A program made the position numbers and the translations under genes. DNA of 49,759 nt from contig CALLYK010000358.1 in assembly GCA_937858365.1 (NCBI GenBank), positions 1 to 49,759 of the forward strand. The letters are read 5' to 3'. Origin of the DNA: an uncultured Isosphaeraceae bacterium (lineage in GTDB: Bacteria; Planctomycetota; Planctomycetia; Isosphaerales; Isosphaeraceae). A model generated the notes under the pieces. That model saw nothing but the letters and a program-made list of their open reading frames with translations. It was not told the DNA's origin and made no database searches. Of the stretch, positions 8,520 through 16,771 are shown piece by piece. Every line of letters begins with the position of its first letter. The stretch's first letter is position 1.

Positions 8520-8919
8520 GGCCCCCTCCCGTCCCCGCTTGATCGGCCGGCGGCACCTGAATGTCGAACCTGTTGTCGCCCGACTTCACGATGAACGACT
8601 GGCTGTTGTCGTCCATTTCGCGACCTTTGATCAGCGGGGACGAAACGCGAACTGCGTTATGACCAATGTATGTCTTGATCGTATAGGAGCCGTCCTTGCC
8701 GATCTCCGCGCTGCGAGCGCCGACCGGCCTTTGATAGCTGGCCGCGTCGAACGTCACGGTCCCCTTGGTGGCAGTCTTGCCCTTGATGGTCACCGTGCCT
8801 GTGACCGTCGCCTCCTCGGTGGAGGAGGTTGCCGGGGCGGGCCCGTCGTTGCAACCGCTGGTCAGCGCCGCGAAGGCACCCACGACGAAGAAGGTGGTCC
8901 AAGCCTGTGCCGTTCTCAT
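8506..8919 (-). CDS. small transthyretin-like lipoprotein
   Basis: A 137-residue exported protein. The N-terminus (MRTAQAWTTFFVVGAFAALT) ends in a lipobox-like SGC, so lipid anchoring at the cysteine is likely. The remainder reads as a beta-rich carboxypeptidase-regulatory/transthyretin-like domain with the pattern VTGTVTIKGKTATKGTVTF and GKDGSYTI. Planctomycetes carry many such proteins beside DUF1559 pseudopilins, and here a DUF1559 gene is divergent. The ATG at 8919 is supported by GGGAGAAG just upstream; a frame extension to 8985 gives an implausible cysteine- and arginine-rich leader. Function unknown. Confidence 0.85.
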   Translation of the reverse strand: MRTAQAWTTFFVVGAFAALTSGCNDGPAPATSSTEEATVTGTVTIKGKTATKGTVTFDAASYQRPVGARSAEIGKDGSYTIKTYIGHNAVRVSSPLIKGREMDDNSQSFIVKSGDNRFDIQVPPADQAGTGGGRGRD

Positions 8920-9221
8920 CGACTTCTCCCTGTAAGAAACGCAATGTCGACATTTCCGTCTCAAAGAATCGATCACAATCAACATCTCCCGATTTGATGC
9001 GAATCATCGATCGCATTTTTAATTACCGCGATTCTAGCGACTTGTGTTCAGCTTGTCTCAAGGATACAAGGAATGACCAGGTCGTTTCCATTCGGAAGCC
9101 GACCGACTCGTTCTTCCGCCCATCTTCTGGGTCCAGGGTCGCGACAATTGGGTCTGGTGGCCTCCCGCGCCCTCGGCGGATGGCCTGAGCTTGATTGTCC
9201 CTTCTTTTTTGGAGGCGCATC
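8920..9221. other. divergent intergenic region
   Basis: About 300 bases between the lipoprotein and DUF1559 genes, noticeably richer in A+T than its surroundings. ATGCGA (8997-9002) and TCGCAT (9011-9016) form an inverted repeat with an 8-base spacer, followed by a run of T to 9020; with no plus-strand gene upstream, an operator is as likely as a terminator. TTGTGT (9042-9047) and TACAAG (9065-9070), 17 bases apart, are a weak promoter candidate for the DUF1559 gene. No gene is visible. Confidence 0.4.
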
Positions 9222-10304
9222 ATGACTGATCGAAGCTCACGACGCGGTTTCACGTTGATCGAGTTGCTGGTGGTGATCGCCATCATTGGGGTCTTGATCG
9301 CCCTGCTTCTTCCCGCGGTCCAACAGGCCCGCGAGGCGGCCAGGCGGATTCAGTGCACGAACAACCTGAAGCAAATGGGGCTCGGTTTCGCCAACTACGA
9401 ATCGGCGAGTGGTTCATATCCGTGGGGCCAGGGACCGCTCAATTGCAACGACTGGAACTGGTTCGTCTTCATCCTGCCCCAGATGGAGCAAAACCAGCTC
9501 TACAACGCGATCAACTTCGCGCGGTGGCGGTACACGTCGACGCCTCCGGACGGCTTCGCCTGCGTGGGAGACCCGGTCAACACGACGGTCACATACTCGC
9601 GACTCAGCTTGGCCGTTTGCCCGTCCGACTTGAACCGGATCCAGTCGGCGTGCGGCGGCTTCAACTACGCCGCGAACAGTGGTTCCCTGCCGATCTTCTT
9701 CAACCAGAGCCAGGGAGGCACGAACCTCTTGCCCAACGGTGTGATCGCGTCGCACAACGACACCATACCGGGGGTCGCCCCGGAGATGGGGGTCGCTCGC
9801 TTGGCGGACATCACGGACGGCACGAGCAACACCGCGATCGTCAGCGAGCGCTGCAAGGGGATCGGCACCGGCACGTCGAACGACAACAACGCGGCGGGAA
9901 ACCGCGACAACCTCGCACCTCCGACCAACATCGCGTTTGTCGCGGCGGTGGCCCGCATGGACATCCCCCAACCCTATCAGTTGGCGTGCGCCGCCAACGA
10001 CCCCAGGAGACCGGGCACGACTTTGGCGGGCAGCCGGCCGCCGGGAACCTGGTGGCACATGGGGAACCCCCAAAACTCGCGCTACAACCACGTGATGCCG
10101 CCGAATTCCTGGTCATGCACCACGGCCTCGGGCGGCAACAACGGCAATGGTGCGATGGCACCCAGCAGCCGACACCCCGGGGTCGTCAACGTCCTCTTCT
10201 GCGACGGCACCGTGCGTGCCATCAAGAGCACCGTCTCCCTGGCGAGCTGGTGGGCGATCGGCAGCCGCAATGGCGGCGAGGTCATCTCGAGCGATTCGCT
10301 GTAG
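9222..10304 (+). CDS. DUF1559 pseudopilin-like protein
   Basis: A 360-residue member of the DUF1559 family, one of the most multiplied families in planctomycetes. It begins with a class III (type IV pilin/type II secretion) signal: [19 protein letters not shown], with cleavage expected after Gly9 and the conserved Glu five residues later. A hydrophobic helix and a large exported domain follow. The C-terminus has the family motif [18 protein letters not shown] (His, nine-residue gap, Asp-Gly). The ATG at 9222 has an ideal GGAGG six bases upstream. It probably assembles at or through a type II/IV pilus-like apparatus, but the function of the family is not established. Confidence 0.93.
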   Translation: MTDRSSRRGFTLIELLVVIAIIGVLIALLLPAVQQAREAARRIQCTNNLKQMGLGFANYESASGSYPWGQGPLNCNDWNWFVFILPQMEQNQLYNAINFARWRYTSTPPDGFACVGDPVNTTVTYSRLSLAVCPSDLNRIQSACGGFNYAANSGSLPIFFNQSQGGTNLLPNGVIASHNDTIPGVAPEMGVARLADITDGTSNTAIVSERCKGIGTGTSNDNNAAGNRDNLAPPTNIAFVAAVARMDIPQPYQLACAANDPRRPGTTLAGSRPPGTWWHMGNPQNSRYNHVMPPNSWSCTTASGGNNGNGAMAPSSRHPGVVNVLFCDGTVRAIKSTVSLASWWAIGSRNGGEVISSDSL

Positions 10305-10336
10305 GCTTTGCTCACTCACCGGCGAGCTCGATCAAT

Positions 10337-10371
10337 CCAAGGCACTGGCGTCTCATCCGCCAGTACCTTGG
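10337..10371. terminator. bidirectional stem-loop between convergent genes
   Basis: CCAAGG + one mismatch + ACTGGCG (10337-10350) pairs with CGCCAGT + mismatch + CCTTGG (10358-10371) around a 7-base loop. It sits between the ends of the DUF1559 gene and the glycosyltransferase gene. No T-run flanks it in either direction. Confidence 0.6.
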
Positions 10372-10401
10372 GACCGACGGCTCATCGCGAAGGCCCGGAC
10401 C

Positions 10402-11247
10402 TTATCGCTCTTGCGAGTCTCTCTTTCGCCAGGTCGTGGTGGCCAAGGCCGTGCCCGCGAGGCTGGCCGCAAGCAGCCCCAGGGGCCATGAGCGGAGTGT
10501 CAACGCCAGGCAACCGAGAAGACCCGAGACCAACCCAAGCGTTCTCCAGGGCCTGAGACGGAGCCCCAGTGCGACGATCATCAGAAGGATGCGCCGACCG
10601 TCGCGAAAGGCGCGGAGCTTGCTGGATGTCCCGCAGATCCGAGGATGGTAGGGAACGGGCACTTCCACGACCCTCAGGCCTCGCGCGACCGCCTCGCCGG
10701 CCAATTCCGTCTCGATTTCAAACCCAGTCGAGCGAAGGCGGACGCGCGTGCGAAAGGTCTTGGAGAAGGCCCGATAGCCGGAGAGTAGGTCCCCCTGCCC
10801 TGGGCCGATCAAGACCGTGAAGGCGGCGCGGATCAGGACGTTGCCGATCCCACGGATGGGCGTCATGGCGCCGAGTTCGGCGACCGGCCTTCGGGCGCCG
10901 ACGGTCATCTCAGCGCGTCCTTCAAGGACCGGCGCGATCAGGGCGCGAACATGATCGGCTGGATAAGTGCCATCACCATCCACAAGGACGACGACTTCGG
11001 CCGTGGCGAGTTCCTCAAGCCCGCGCCGGACCGCGTTCCCCTTGCCTCGTTCGGGGACGACCAGTACCTCGGCCCCGGCCTCGCGCGCCAACTCGCCGGT
11101 CCCGTCGGTGGAATCGTTTTCGAGGACGAGGATGCGGGCCTCGGGCAGGGCCGCGCGGAAGGCGGCCACGACCGCGGCCACGGCCGCCGCCTCGTTGTGA
11201 CAGGGGATCGCGACCCCCACACTCGGTCCCTGGTCCAAGTCCGTCAT
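10402..11247 (-). CDS. family 2 glycosyltransferase, membrane-tethered
   Basis: A 281-residue GT-A fold glycosyltransferase resembling polyprenol-phosphate mannosyl/glucosyltransferases. Visible are the N-terminal SVGVAIPCHNEAAAV strand-loop, ENDSTDGT, the metal-binding DxD region VLVDGDGTYPAD, and a later GYRAFSK...GFEIETEL block typical of the DPM1-like group. Two hydrophobic segments at the C-terminus (RILLMIVALGLRL and LGLVSGLLGCLALTL...) would hold it to the inner membrane. Likely donor is a nucleotide sugar and acceptor a polyprenyl phosphate, by analogy only. The ATG 11247 is preferred over a TTG at 11283, though neither has a good ribosome site. Confidence 0.85.
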   Translation of the reverse strand: MTDLDQGPSVGVAIPCHNEAAAVAAVVAAFRAALPEARILVLENDSTDGTGELAREAGAEVLVVPERGKGNAVRRGLEELATAEVVVLVDGDGTYPADHVRALIAPVLEGRAEMTVGARRPVAELGAMTPIRGIGNVLIRAAFTVLIGPGQGDLLSGYRAFSKTFRTRVRLRSTGFEIETELAGEAVARGLRVVEVPVPYHPRICGTSSKLRAFRDGRRILLMIVALGLRLRPWRTLGLVSGLLGCLALTLRSWPLGLLAASLAGTALATTTWRKRDSQER

Positions 11248-11470
11248 CAGGGCGATTGTGGCATGCCGCGTTCGCGTCGGCAATCTCGGCGGATCAAACC
11301 CGGTCCCCCAAGATCGTCATGATCCGCACAGGCGGCCCACTTCCCGAATTGCGGCGAGTTTTCGATGGCGCTTCGGGTCAAGGTTGACGATCCTTGGAAC
11401 ACGGAGGCGCGGGCGACGTTGCCGGCGCCCCGTGGTTCGAAGTCGAAGTCCACAGAAAAGGGACCTTGTC

Positions 11471-12571
11471 ATGGTTGCCACTCAAAAGACCCTTTCGCCG
11501 CAACCCACTGGAAACGGCTCGGGTCCGCATGGTCTTTACGTTGAAGCGACGATCCTTAAGGGCCGCCCGCAGGGCCCAACCCCGAAAACCCATAAGGGGG
11601 CCCCTCCGCTCGTCGGTCCGGGTCTCTCAGACGGCCCCTTCCGGGTCCGTGACTCACATGATTCTTGGTTGATCGACCAGCTCCGCGATGCCACGGAGCG
11701 CCTTGACCGGTGCCAGCGTCAGGAACGTCAGGCTCGCGAAGAGGCCAGGCGTCGTTCCGCCGAGTGCTGGGACCAAGAGCGCGAACTGGCCGTCATCGAA
11801 CTGGCCGAGAAGCTGCACCGCAATCCCCATCGCGTCTCCAAGCAACTTGAGCAAACCACTCAAGGGGCCGCTTGGAAGATCGCGCGATGGAAGGTCCTGG
11901 GCCAGTCCCTGAAGGTCCATGCCGCATGGACCGACCTGGAACGGGCCCGTGCCTGGGACCTCCTGGGCTTGCCCCTGGGTGAGAACGGGCCCGACGATGT
12001 CCCCGACGCCGACGCGGCCACGCTTTTGCCCATCCGTAAGGTCATGGTCGAAGGCGAGATCGCGCGACTGACCAAATTGCGTCGAGACGTCTTGACCAAC
12101 CGAGACGAACGCGAACGTGCCGATGCTTGCGCGGGTCTCTCGCCCGTAGCGTCACCCGTCATCAAGGCCCTTCAGCGCGAGGCGAAGCAGGCTTGGACCC
12201 AAATCCAGTGGTTGCTGGCCCGCTTGGAACGGGTCGCGCCAAACGCGGCCGACTACCCATCGGAAACAGCGGTCCCTGTCGCCGTGACCGACGTTCAGGA
12301 CGAGCCCGAGGGAGAATCCCCGGCCATCGCGCCTCGGAAGGCCGAGTTCGCTGGGACACCTAACTTGCCAGCCACACGAACGACGCAGATGGAGGCACCG
12401 ACGGCGGCAAGGCGAGAGCTCGTGCCGCTTTCGTTCTTGTGGAAAGGCCAGGAGATGGGCCCTCGTTTCGAGGGGGACAGTAGCCCGTATCGGGCCCCGA
12501 CGATCTTGGGTGGCAATGGCCAGCCATTGATGCCCGTGGGCCGGGCCAATCCCATCGTGTCGTTCAGTTGA
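11471..12571 (+). CDS. unrecognised coiled-coil protein
   Basis: A 366-residue soluble protein I do not recognise. The start is the ATG at 11471 after a weak AAGGGA; the frame is open further upstream but with an arginine-rich, non-protein-like composition. The N-terminal 60 residues are low-complexity (Pro/Gly/Thr). A charged helical part follows (LRDATERLDRCQRQERQARE), then ELAVIELAEKLHRNPHRVSK, which could be a helix-turn-helix, then KIARWKVLGQSLKVHAAWTD and RARAWDLLGLPLG. It has no signal peptide or membrane segment. Tryptophan- and arginine-rich helices of this style occur in multi-copy hypothetical proteins of Isosphaeraceae, some near transposon-like material, but I cannot assign a function. 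Confidence 0.7.
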   Translation: MVATQKTLSPQPTGNGSGPHGLYVEATILKGRPQGPTPKTHKGAPPLVGPGLSDGPFRVRDSHDSWLIDQLRDATERLDRCQRQERQAREEARRRSAECWDQERELAVIELAEKLHRNPHRVSKQLEQTTQGAAWKIARWKVLGQSLKVHAAWTDLERARAWDLLGLPLGENGPDDVPDADAATLLPIRKVMVEGEIARLTKLRRDVLTNRDERERADACAGLSPVASPVIKALQREAKQAWTQIQWLLARLERVAPNAADYPSETAVPVAVTDVQDEPEGESPAIAPRKAEFAGTPNLPATRTTQMEAPTAARRELVPLSFLWKGQEMGPRFEGDSSPYRAPTILGGNGQPLMPVGRANPIVSFS

Positions 12572-12606
12572 TGGCCGACGCGAGTCCGATACCGTCTTGT
12601 GCTTTC

Positions 12607-12640
12607 GGCCGGGCGCCCTACCATGGTGGGACGCCCGGCC
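12607..12640 (+). terminator. strong GC stem-loop after the coiled-coil gene
   Basis: GGCCGGGCG (12607-12615) pairs perfectly with CGCCCGGCC (12632-12640); the intervening CCC and GGG can extend the stem. It lies 36 bases past the stop at 12571 and 55 bases before the next start. There is no T-run after it, so it could be a Rho-associated end or a leader hairpin of the FAD gene. Confidence 0.55.
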
Positions 12641-12694
12641 CAAGCCCGGTCTTCCGTCGAATCCGGTCCGCGATACCGCGAAGGACGCCTCTCG

Positions 12695-14392
12695 ATGCTC
12701 TCGCGAACCTGGCCAGGCGCGCTGGCCATACTGCTTTGTATTTCGCATGCTGGGCCGGCGCAAACGACCCAGAAGTTTGATGTGGTCATCGCGGGCGGCT
12801 CAACCGCCGCATTTGCCGCGGCCATCGCCGCGGCCGATACCGGAGCGCGGACCGCCTTGCTGGAACCGACCGATTGGGTCGGCGGTCAACTCACGTCCAG
12901 TGGCGTGCCCGCCGTTGACGAGGCCTGGCACAAGGTGACCGACCCCAAGACGGGCGAGGTCGTCAACGTCTCCGCGATCGCCCGGGCGCGGGCGAACATG
13001 ACGCCCAACTTCCGGGCCCTTCTCGACGCCACCGGGAATCCCGGTCGAGGCTGGGTCAGCAATTACTGCTTCCTCCCCAAGGACTTCCTCGACACGCAGC
13101 TCATCCCTCTCGAACGTAAGGCCGGCCCGAGGCTCGTCGTCTTTCGCGAGACCGTCTTGAAGGGCGTCGAGACCGACCCCGAAACGCGCCGGATTCGATC
13201 GATCACCGCCATTCGCCGAAAACCCAAGAAAGGGTTGACGTACGGCGGATATGATCGCTTGCTTTCCCAAGACCTGGAGGATTGGTACGACCCTCGGACG
13301 TCGGACCGCTTCGACAAGGAGACGCTTCGGTTTGAAGCGGCCGTCTTCATTGAGGCGACCGAATGGGGGGAACTGCTGGCCCTGGCCGACGCCCCTTATC
13401 TTCAAGGTGTCGAAGCGACCGACGGCGGTCCCCAAGGCGAGGACCATTGTGGTCAAGCCACCGTGATCGACTTCGTCCAACGCTTGAACGCGGGGCCGGT
13501 GGAGGAACCGAAGCACGCTGAAGGCGTCGATCGTCTCGGCTTCGGGCCCTATGAAGGGAGGGCAGACGCCTGGGAGCGAATCTGGACCTACCGTCGCGTG
13601 AAGGGCTTCGGCGCCAAGCCCACTCCCGGCGACTTGAGCCTGCAAAACTGGGGCTACGCCGAGTCCAAAGGGAGCGGCGGCAACGACTACCCGTTCGGCT
13701 ACCTCTTCCTGTCGAAAAGGGATACGGCCGAACAACGAAAGGACTGGCGGGGCGGCGTTAATTTGGCCGTGGTGGCAGGGGCCGAGGAACGGGCCTTCGC
13801 CTGGCACGACTGGTTCCGCGACCATCCCCAGGGGGACGTCGAGCCTGGCCAGGTCACGCTCGAAATCGGCCCTCTCGGCACGGGCCACGGACTGGCCAAG
13901 TTGCCCTATGTGCGCGATACCCGCCGCTCGATCGGTCTCGATGGCTACTTGCTGACATTGAAAGACCTGCGCGGCCCAGCCTCGCAAAGGACCGGTAAAC
14001 GCTTTCGAGACCGGATCGCACTGGGGGCATACGCGGCCGACATTCATCCGATGGTCGGCTGCAAGTTCCCTCAGAGCGGCGGCGAGACCCTGCCCTTCTA
14101 CGTCCCCTTCCGGGCCCTGACGAACGAAGGGTTCGGCAATCTTCTCATGGCCGGCAAGACGATGGCCCAGAGTTTCCAGGCGAACTCAGCCACGCGCCTG
14201 CACCCGATCGAGTGGTCAACCGGCACGGCGGCCGGAGTGGCCGCGGCCCACATGGCGACCAACGGACTCGACTCGCGTCAGGCCCTGGCCCGTATCGACG
14301 AGTTGCAGGACCTCATTCGGGCCAAGACCCCGATCGACTGGACGATCGATGGCGTGAAGTATCCGGCGCCCGATGAGGAAACTTCGTTCTGA
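12695..14392 (+). CDS. secreted FAD-dependent oxidoreductase (PF12831-like)
   Basis: A 565-residue flavoprotein of the FAD_oxidored group often annotated as xanthan-lyase-associated. It has a signal peptide (TWPGALAILLCISHAGPAQ) and then the dinucleotide-binding fold FDVVIAGGSTAAFAAAIAAA followed by LLEPTDWVGGQLTSSG. In the Rossmann motif the usual third glycine is replaced by Ala, as in some relatives. C-terminal blocks HPMVGCKFPQSGGETLPFYV, NLLMAGKTMAQSFQANSA and GTAAGVAAAHMA complete the FAD site. The substrate is unknown; a periplasmic place is likely. The ATG 12695 has AAGGA upstream and gives a clean signal peptide; an in-frame start at 12599 does not. Confidence 0.88.
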   Translation: MLSRTWPGALAILLCISHAGPAQTTQKFDVVIAGGSTAAFAAAIAAADTGARTALLEPTDWVGGQLTSSGVPAVDEAWHKVTDPKTGEVVNVSAIARARANMTPNFRALLDATGNPGRGWVSNYCFLPKDFLDTQLIPLERKAGPRLVVFRETVLKGVETDPETRRIRSITAIRRKPKKGLTYGGYDRLLSQDLEDWYDPRTSDRFDKETLRFEAAVFIEATEWGELLALADAPYLQGVEATDGGPQGEDHCGQATVIDFVQRLNAGPVEEPKHAEGVDRLGFGPYEGRADAWERIWTYRRVKGFGAKPTPGDLSLQNWGYAESKGSGGNDYPFGYLFLSKRDTAEQRKDWRGGVNLAVVAGAEERAFAWHDWFRDHPQGDVEPGQVTLEIGPLGTGHGLAKLPYVRDTRRSIGLDGYLLTLKDLRGPASQRTGKRFRDRIALGAYAADIHPMVGCKFPQSGGETLPFYVPFRALTNEGFGNLLMAGKTMAQSFQANSATRLHPIEWSTGTAAGVAAAHMATNGLDSRQALARIDELQDLIRAKTPIDWTIDGVKYPAPDEETSF

Positions 14393-14556
14393 CCAGCTCG
14401 AGTCGCGCGGGGACTTCGTAGAAGGTCCTCGGGGGCATGGGCGGTGTCGCGTCGGTCGTCTCCGACGTTTTGAGGGTTTTCCGGGATTGCGCGGGCCTTG
14501 GTCGAACATAATGAGTGGACGACCGCCGGACGGCCCCGGCTGCCTGGAGGGCCTTC

Positions 14557-16590
14557 ATGCTCTCGACCAACACGCGCCACACGTTCCAGGAACTCCTCAC
14601 ACGGGGCACGGCCGTCGGCCTGACGGACGCCGAGTTGCTCGACCGCGCCCTTTCCGGCCGCGGCGATGGACCCGGTTTCGAGGCCCTTGTGCTGCGTCAT
14701 GGACCGATGGTCCTCCGCGTTTGCCGAGACCTCTTGGGCGATGAACACGAGGCTGAGGACGCCTTCCAAGCGACCTTCCTCGTGCTCGTCCGCAAGGGTC
14801 GCTCGGTACGCGGGGACGGATCGCTTGGCCCCTGGCTCCACGGGGTCGCCTGTCGCGTGGCCCAGCAAGCCCGAGTTGCCGCGGCGCGCCGCCGGCGACG
14901 CGAGGGAGGACAGGTCTCGGACCTGGAACGGCCCGCCCAGGAGATGTCTGTCGAGGGTCGGTTCATTCAGGGCGAGGAATGGGCCGAACTCCATCGCGAG
15001 TTGAGCCAACTGCCCGAGGTCTTCCGATCGCCCTTGGTCCTTTTTCACCTTCAGGGACTCAGTCATGAAGAGGTCGCGTTGCGATTGGGGTGCCCGATCG
15101 GCACGGTGCGGAGCCGCCTGGTCCGCGGTCGAGAGCGTCTCCGCGAACGTCTCGTCCGACGCGGATTCGGTGGTGCCATGACGCCCCTTCTCGCTGGGTT
15201 GGAAGGCGCCGTGAAGGCCATCGCACCCTCGGCCAGGCTCGCAACCAACACGGCCTGGGCCGCCGCCCGCTTCGCGACCGGATCGACGATCAACGGGGTC
15301 GTCTCGTCTTCGGTCGTTTCCCTCACGAAAGGCACCATCACCGCCATGAACCTCTTCACGCTAAAGGTCGGTTTGCTCGGTCTGGTGGTCACGGGCGCGC
15401 TGTCGGCCGGGTCGTCGGCCCTGGTTGCTCGGCCAGGTCAAGGAGCGGGCGAGTCTGTGGAGAAAGGACAGGCCGTCGCGAACGGGCATGAAAAGGGCCT
15501 TCAGCCGCCAGACACCGGCAGGGTCCAAACCGTGGCCGGCAGAAGGTGGCTCCTTGATTACCACGAGGGCCTCGCCCAGGCCTGCGCCCGCAAGGTGCCC
15601 CTGTTCGTCCATTTCCGAAGCGGCCAGGACGTGGACAACCTCGTTCTGGAACAACGGGTCTTTCTCGACCCAACGGTCCAGGACTTCTTATCCAGATACG
15701 TGCTTGTTCGTTTGCACGTCGACCGTGTCCCGATCATGGGTTTGACGGAGGAAGAATCGCTGAAACTTGTACAAAATAATCAAGCCTTGATGCATGAGGT
15801 CGCGAAAGTGGCCGGGGGGACGCCGGTGCTGGTGGCCGACCCTTGCGACGGCAACAAACGGTCGGTCCTGTCCCGGATGGTGACGGCCCAGGACCTCGCG
15901 GCGCTCTTGGGGGCCCACCTCGACAAAGTGAAGGAGAAGGAAGAACCGCCCGCCGCGCGAGCTTCCACCCTTCAATCGCTGCGCGAAAGGTTGGCCTTCA
16001 GCGAGCGGATGTTCCAGAAGGGTTACGTTCCCGAGTCGCAAGTCCTGACCGCTCGCGAGGCCCTCCGCAAGGCCGAGGAGGGGGGCGAACGAGTCTCCGC
16101 GGTCTTCCCCAGAACGGAGGTATCGGAAGGACCGCCCGCGCCGACTTCGGCCGCGGAGATCGGCGCCCTTATCGCTCTGGCGAGGGACCGCCTCAAGTCG
16201 ATGGAGAATATCCAACAACGCGGACTCGTCAGTGATTCGGGGCTCTTGGAGGCCCGTACCAGCCTGAAGGTCCTGGAGGCCCAATTGGCCGGCAGGATGG
16301 AACAACTGCGGGACGAGATCGAGGTCTTGGCGGTCCAGCGCGAAGCGCGAGAAGCGGAGTTGGGGTTGGTGGGGTCGCAAGGGGCCGTGGGCCGGGCGGC
16401 CTTGGCTCGCGTGTCGCAACTGGCCAAGGGCAACCTGGTATCGTCCGAAGAAGTGACGAAGGCGGAGGCAGCCGTCCGCGTCAACGAGGCGGAGCTTCGG
16501 ATCAAGCAGGTCGCCGTGAAGGAGGTCGAGGTGCGAATCCAGCAGGCGAAGCGTCGGCTGCAGGCGTTCGAGAAACTGACGGCGGACTGA
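14557..16590 (+). CDS. ECF sigma factor fused to membrane, thioredoxin-like and coiled-coil parts
   Basis: A 677-residue fusion. Residues 1-210 are an ECF sigma factor: region 2 around LRHGPMVLRVCRDLLGDEHEAEDAFQATFL and region 4 LPEVFRSPLVLFHLQGLSHE with GTVRSRLVRGRERLR. One hydrophobic segment follows at about 268-290 (TLKVGLLGLVVTGALSAGSS). Residues about 329-465 look like a thioredoxin-fold domain of the DUF255/Thioredoxin_7 kind (RKVPLFVHFRSGQDVDN...) but have no CxxC. The rest holds three HlyD-like hairpin motifs (QKGYVPESQVLTAREAL, QRGLVSDSGLLEARTSL, AKGNLVSSEEVTKAEAA). Planctomycete ECF factors with long C-terminal extensions are known; this combination I do not know. Start ATG follows GGAGG by six bases; CATAAT at 14507-14512 may be its -10. 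Confidence 0.88.
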   Translation: MLSTNTRHTFQELLTRGTAVGLTDAELLDRALSGRGDGPGFEALVLRHGPMVLRVCRDLLGDEHEAEDAFQATFLVLVRKGRSVRGDGSLGPWLHGVACRVAQQARVAAARRRRREGGQVSDLERPAQEMSVEGRFIQGEEWAELHRELSQLPEVFRSPLVLFHLQGLSHEEVALRLGCPIGTVRSRLVRGRERLRERLVRRGFGGAMTPLLAGLEGAVKAIAPSARLATNTAWAAARFATGSTINGVVSSSVVSLTKGTITAMNLFTLKVGLLGLVVTGALSAGSSALVARPGQGAGESVEKGQAVANGHEKGLQPPDTGRVQTVAGRRWLLDYHEGLAQACARKVPLFVHFRSGQDVDNLVLEQRVFLDPTVQDFLSRYVLVRLHVDRVPIMGLTEEESLKLVQNNQALMHEVAKVAGGTPVLVADPCDGNKRSVLSRMVTAQDLAALLGAHLDKVKEKEEPPAARASTLQSLRERLAFSERMFQKGYVPESQVLTAREALRKAEEGGERVSAVFPRTEVSEGPPAPTSAAEIGALIALARDRLKSMENIQQRGLVSDSGLLEARTSLKVLEAQLAGRMEQLRDEIEVLAVQREAREAELGLVGSQGAVGRAALARVSQLAKGNLVSSEEVTKAEAAVRVNEAELRIKQVAVKEVEVRIQQAKRRLQAFEKLTAD

Positions 16591-16618
16591 TTCTCATCGA
16601 GAACGTCCCGTTCCCGAC

Positions 16619-16655
16619 GGGGCCTGGGTGAGACCGCCTCCAGGCCCCTGTTTTT
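16619..16655 (+). terminator. Rho-independent terminator of the sigma-fusion gene
   Basis: GGGGCCTGG (16619-16627) pairs perfectly with CCAGGCCCC (16640-16648), with a 12-base loop and TTTTT at 16651-16655. It lies 29 bases after the stop. This is the only textbook intrinsic terminator I found in the window. Confidence 0.88.
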
Positions 16656-16771
16656 GACACCATCGTCCGACCCAAACCGCGAGACGCCGACTCCCGAAGT
16701 GGAACGGCCCGGGGTTACCCTGGGGCCGGTCGCGCTTGGGAATCGGCGACTTGGGATGACGACGATAGGTT

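Noticed and set aside
8997-9020. Inverted repeat plus T-run as a plus-strand terminator
   Set aside because: No plus-strand gene lies upstream that it could terminate; kept only as a possible operator in the intergenic entry.
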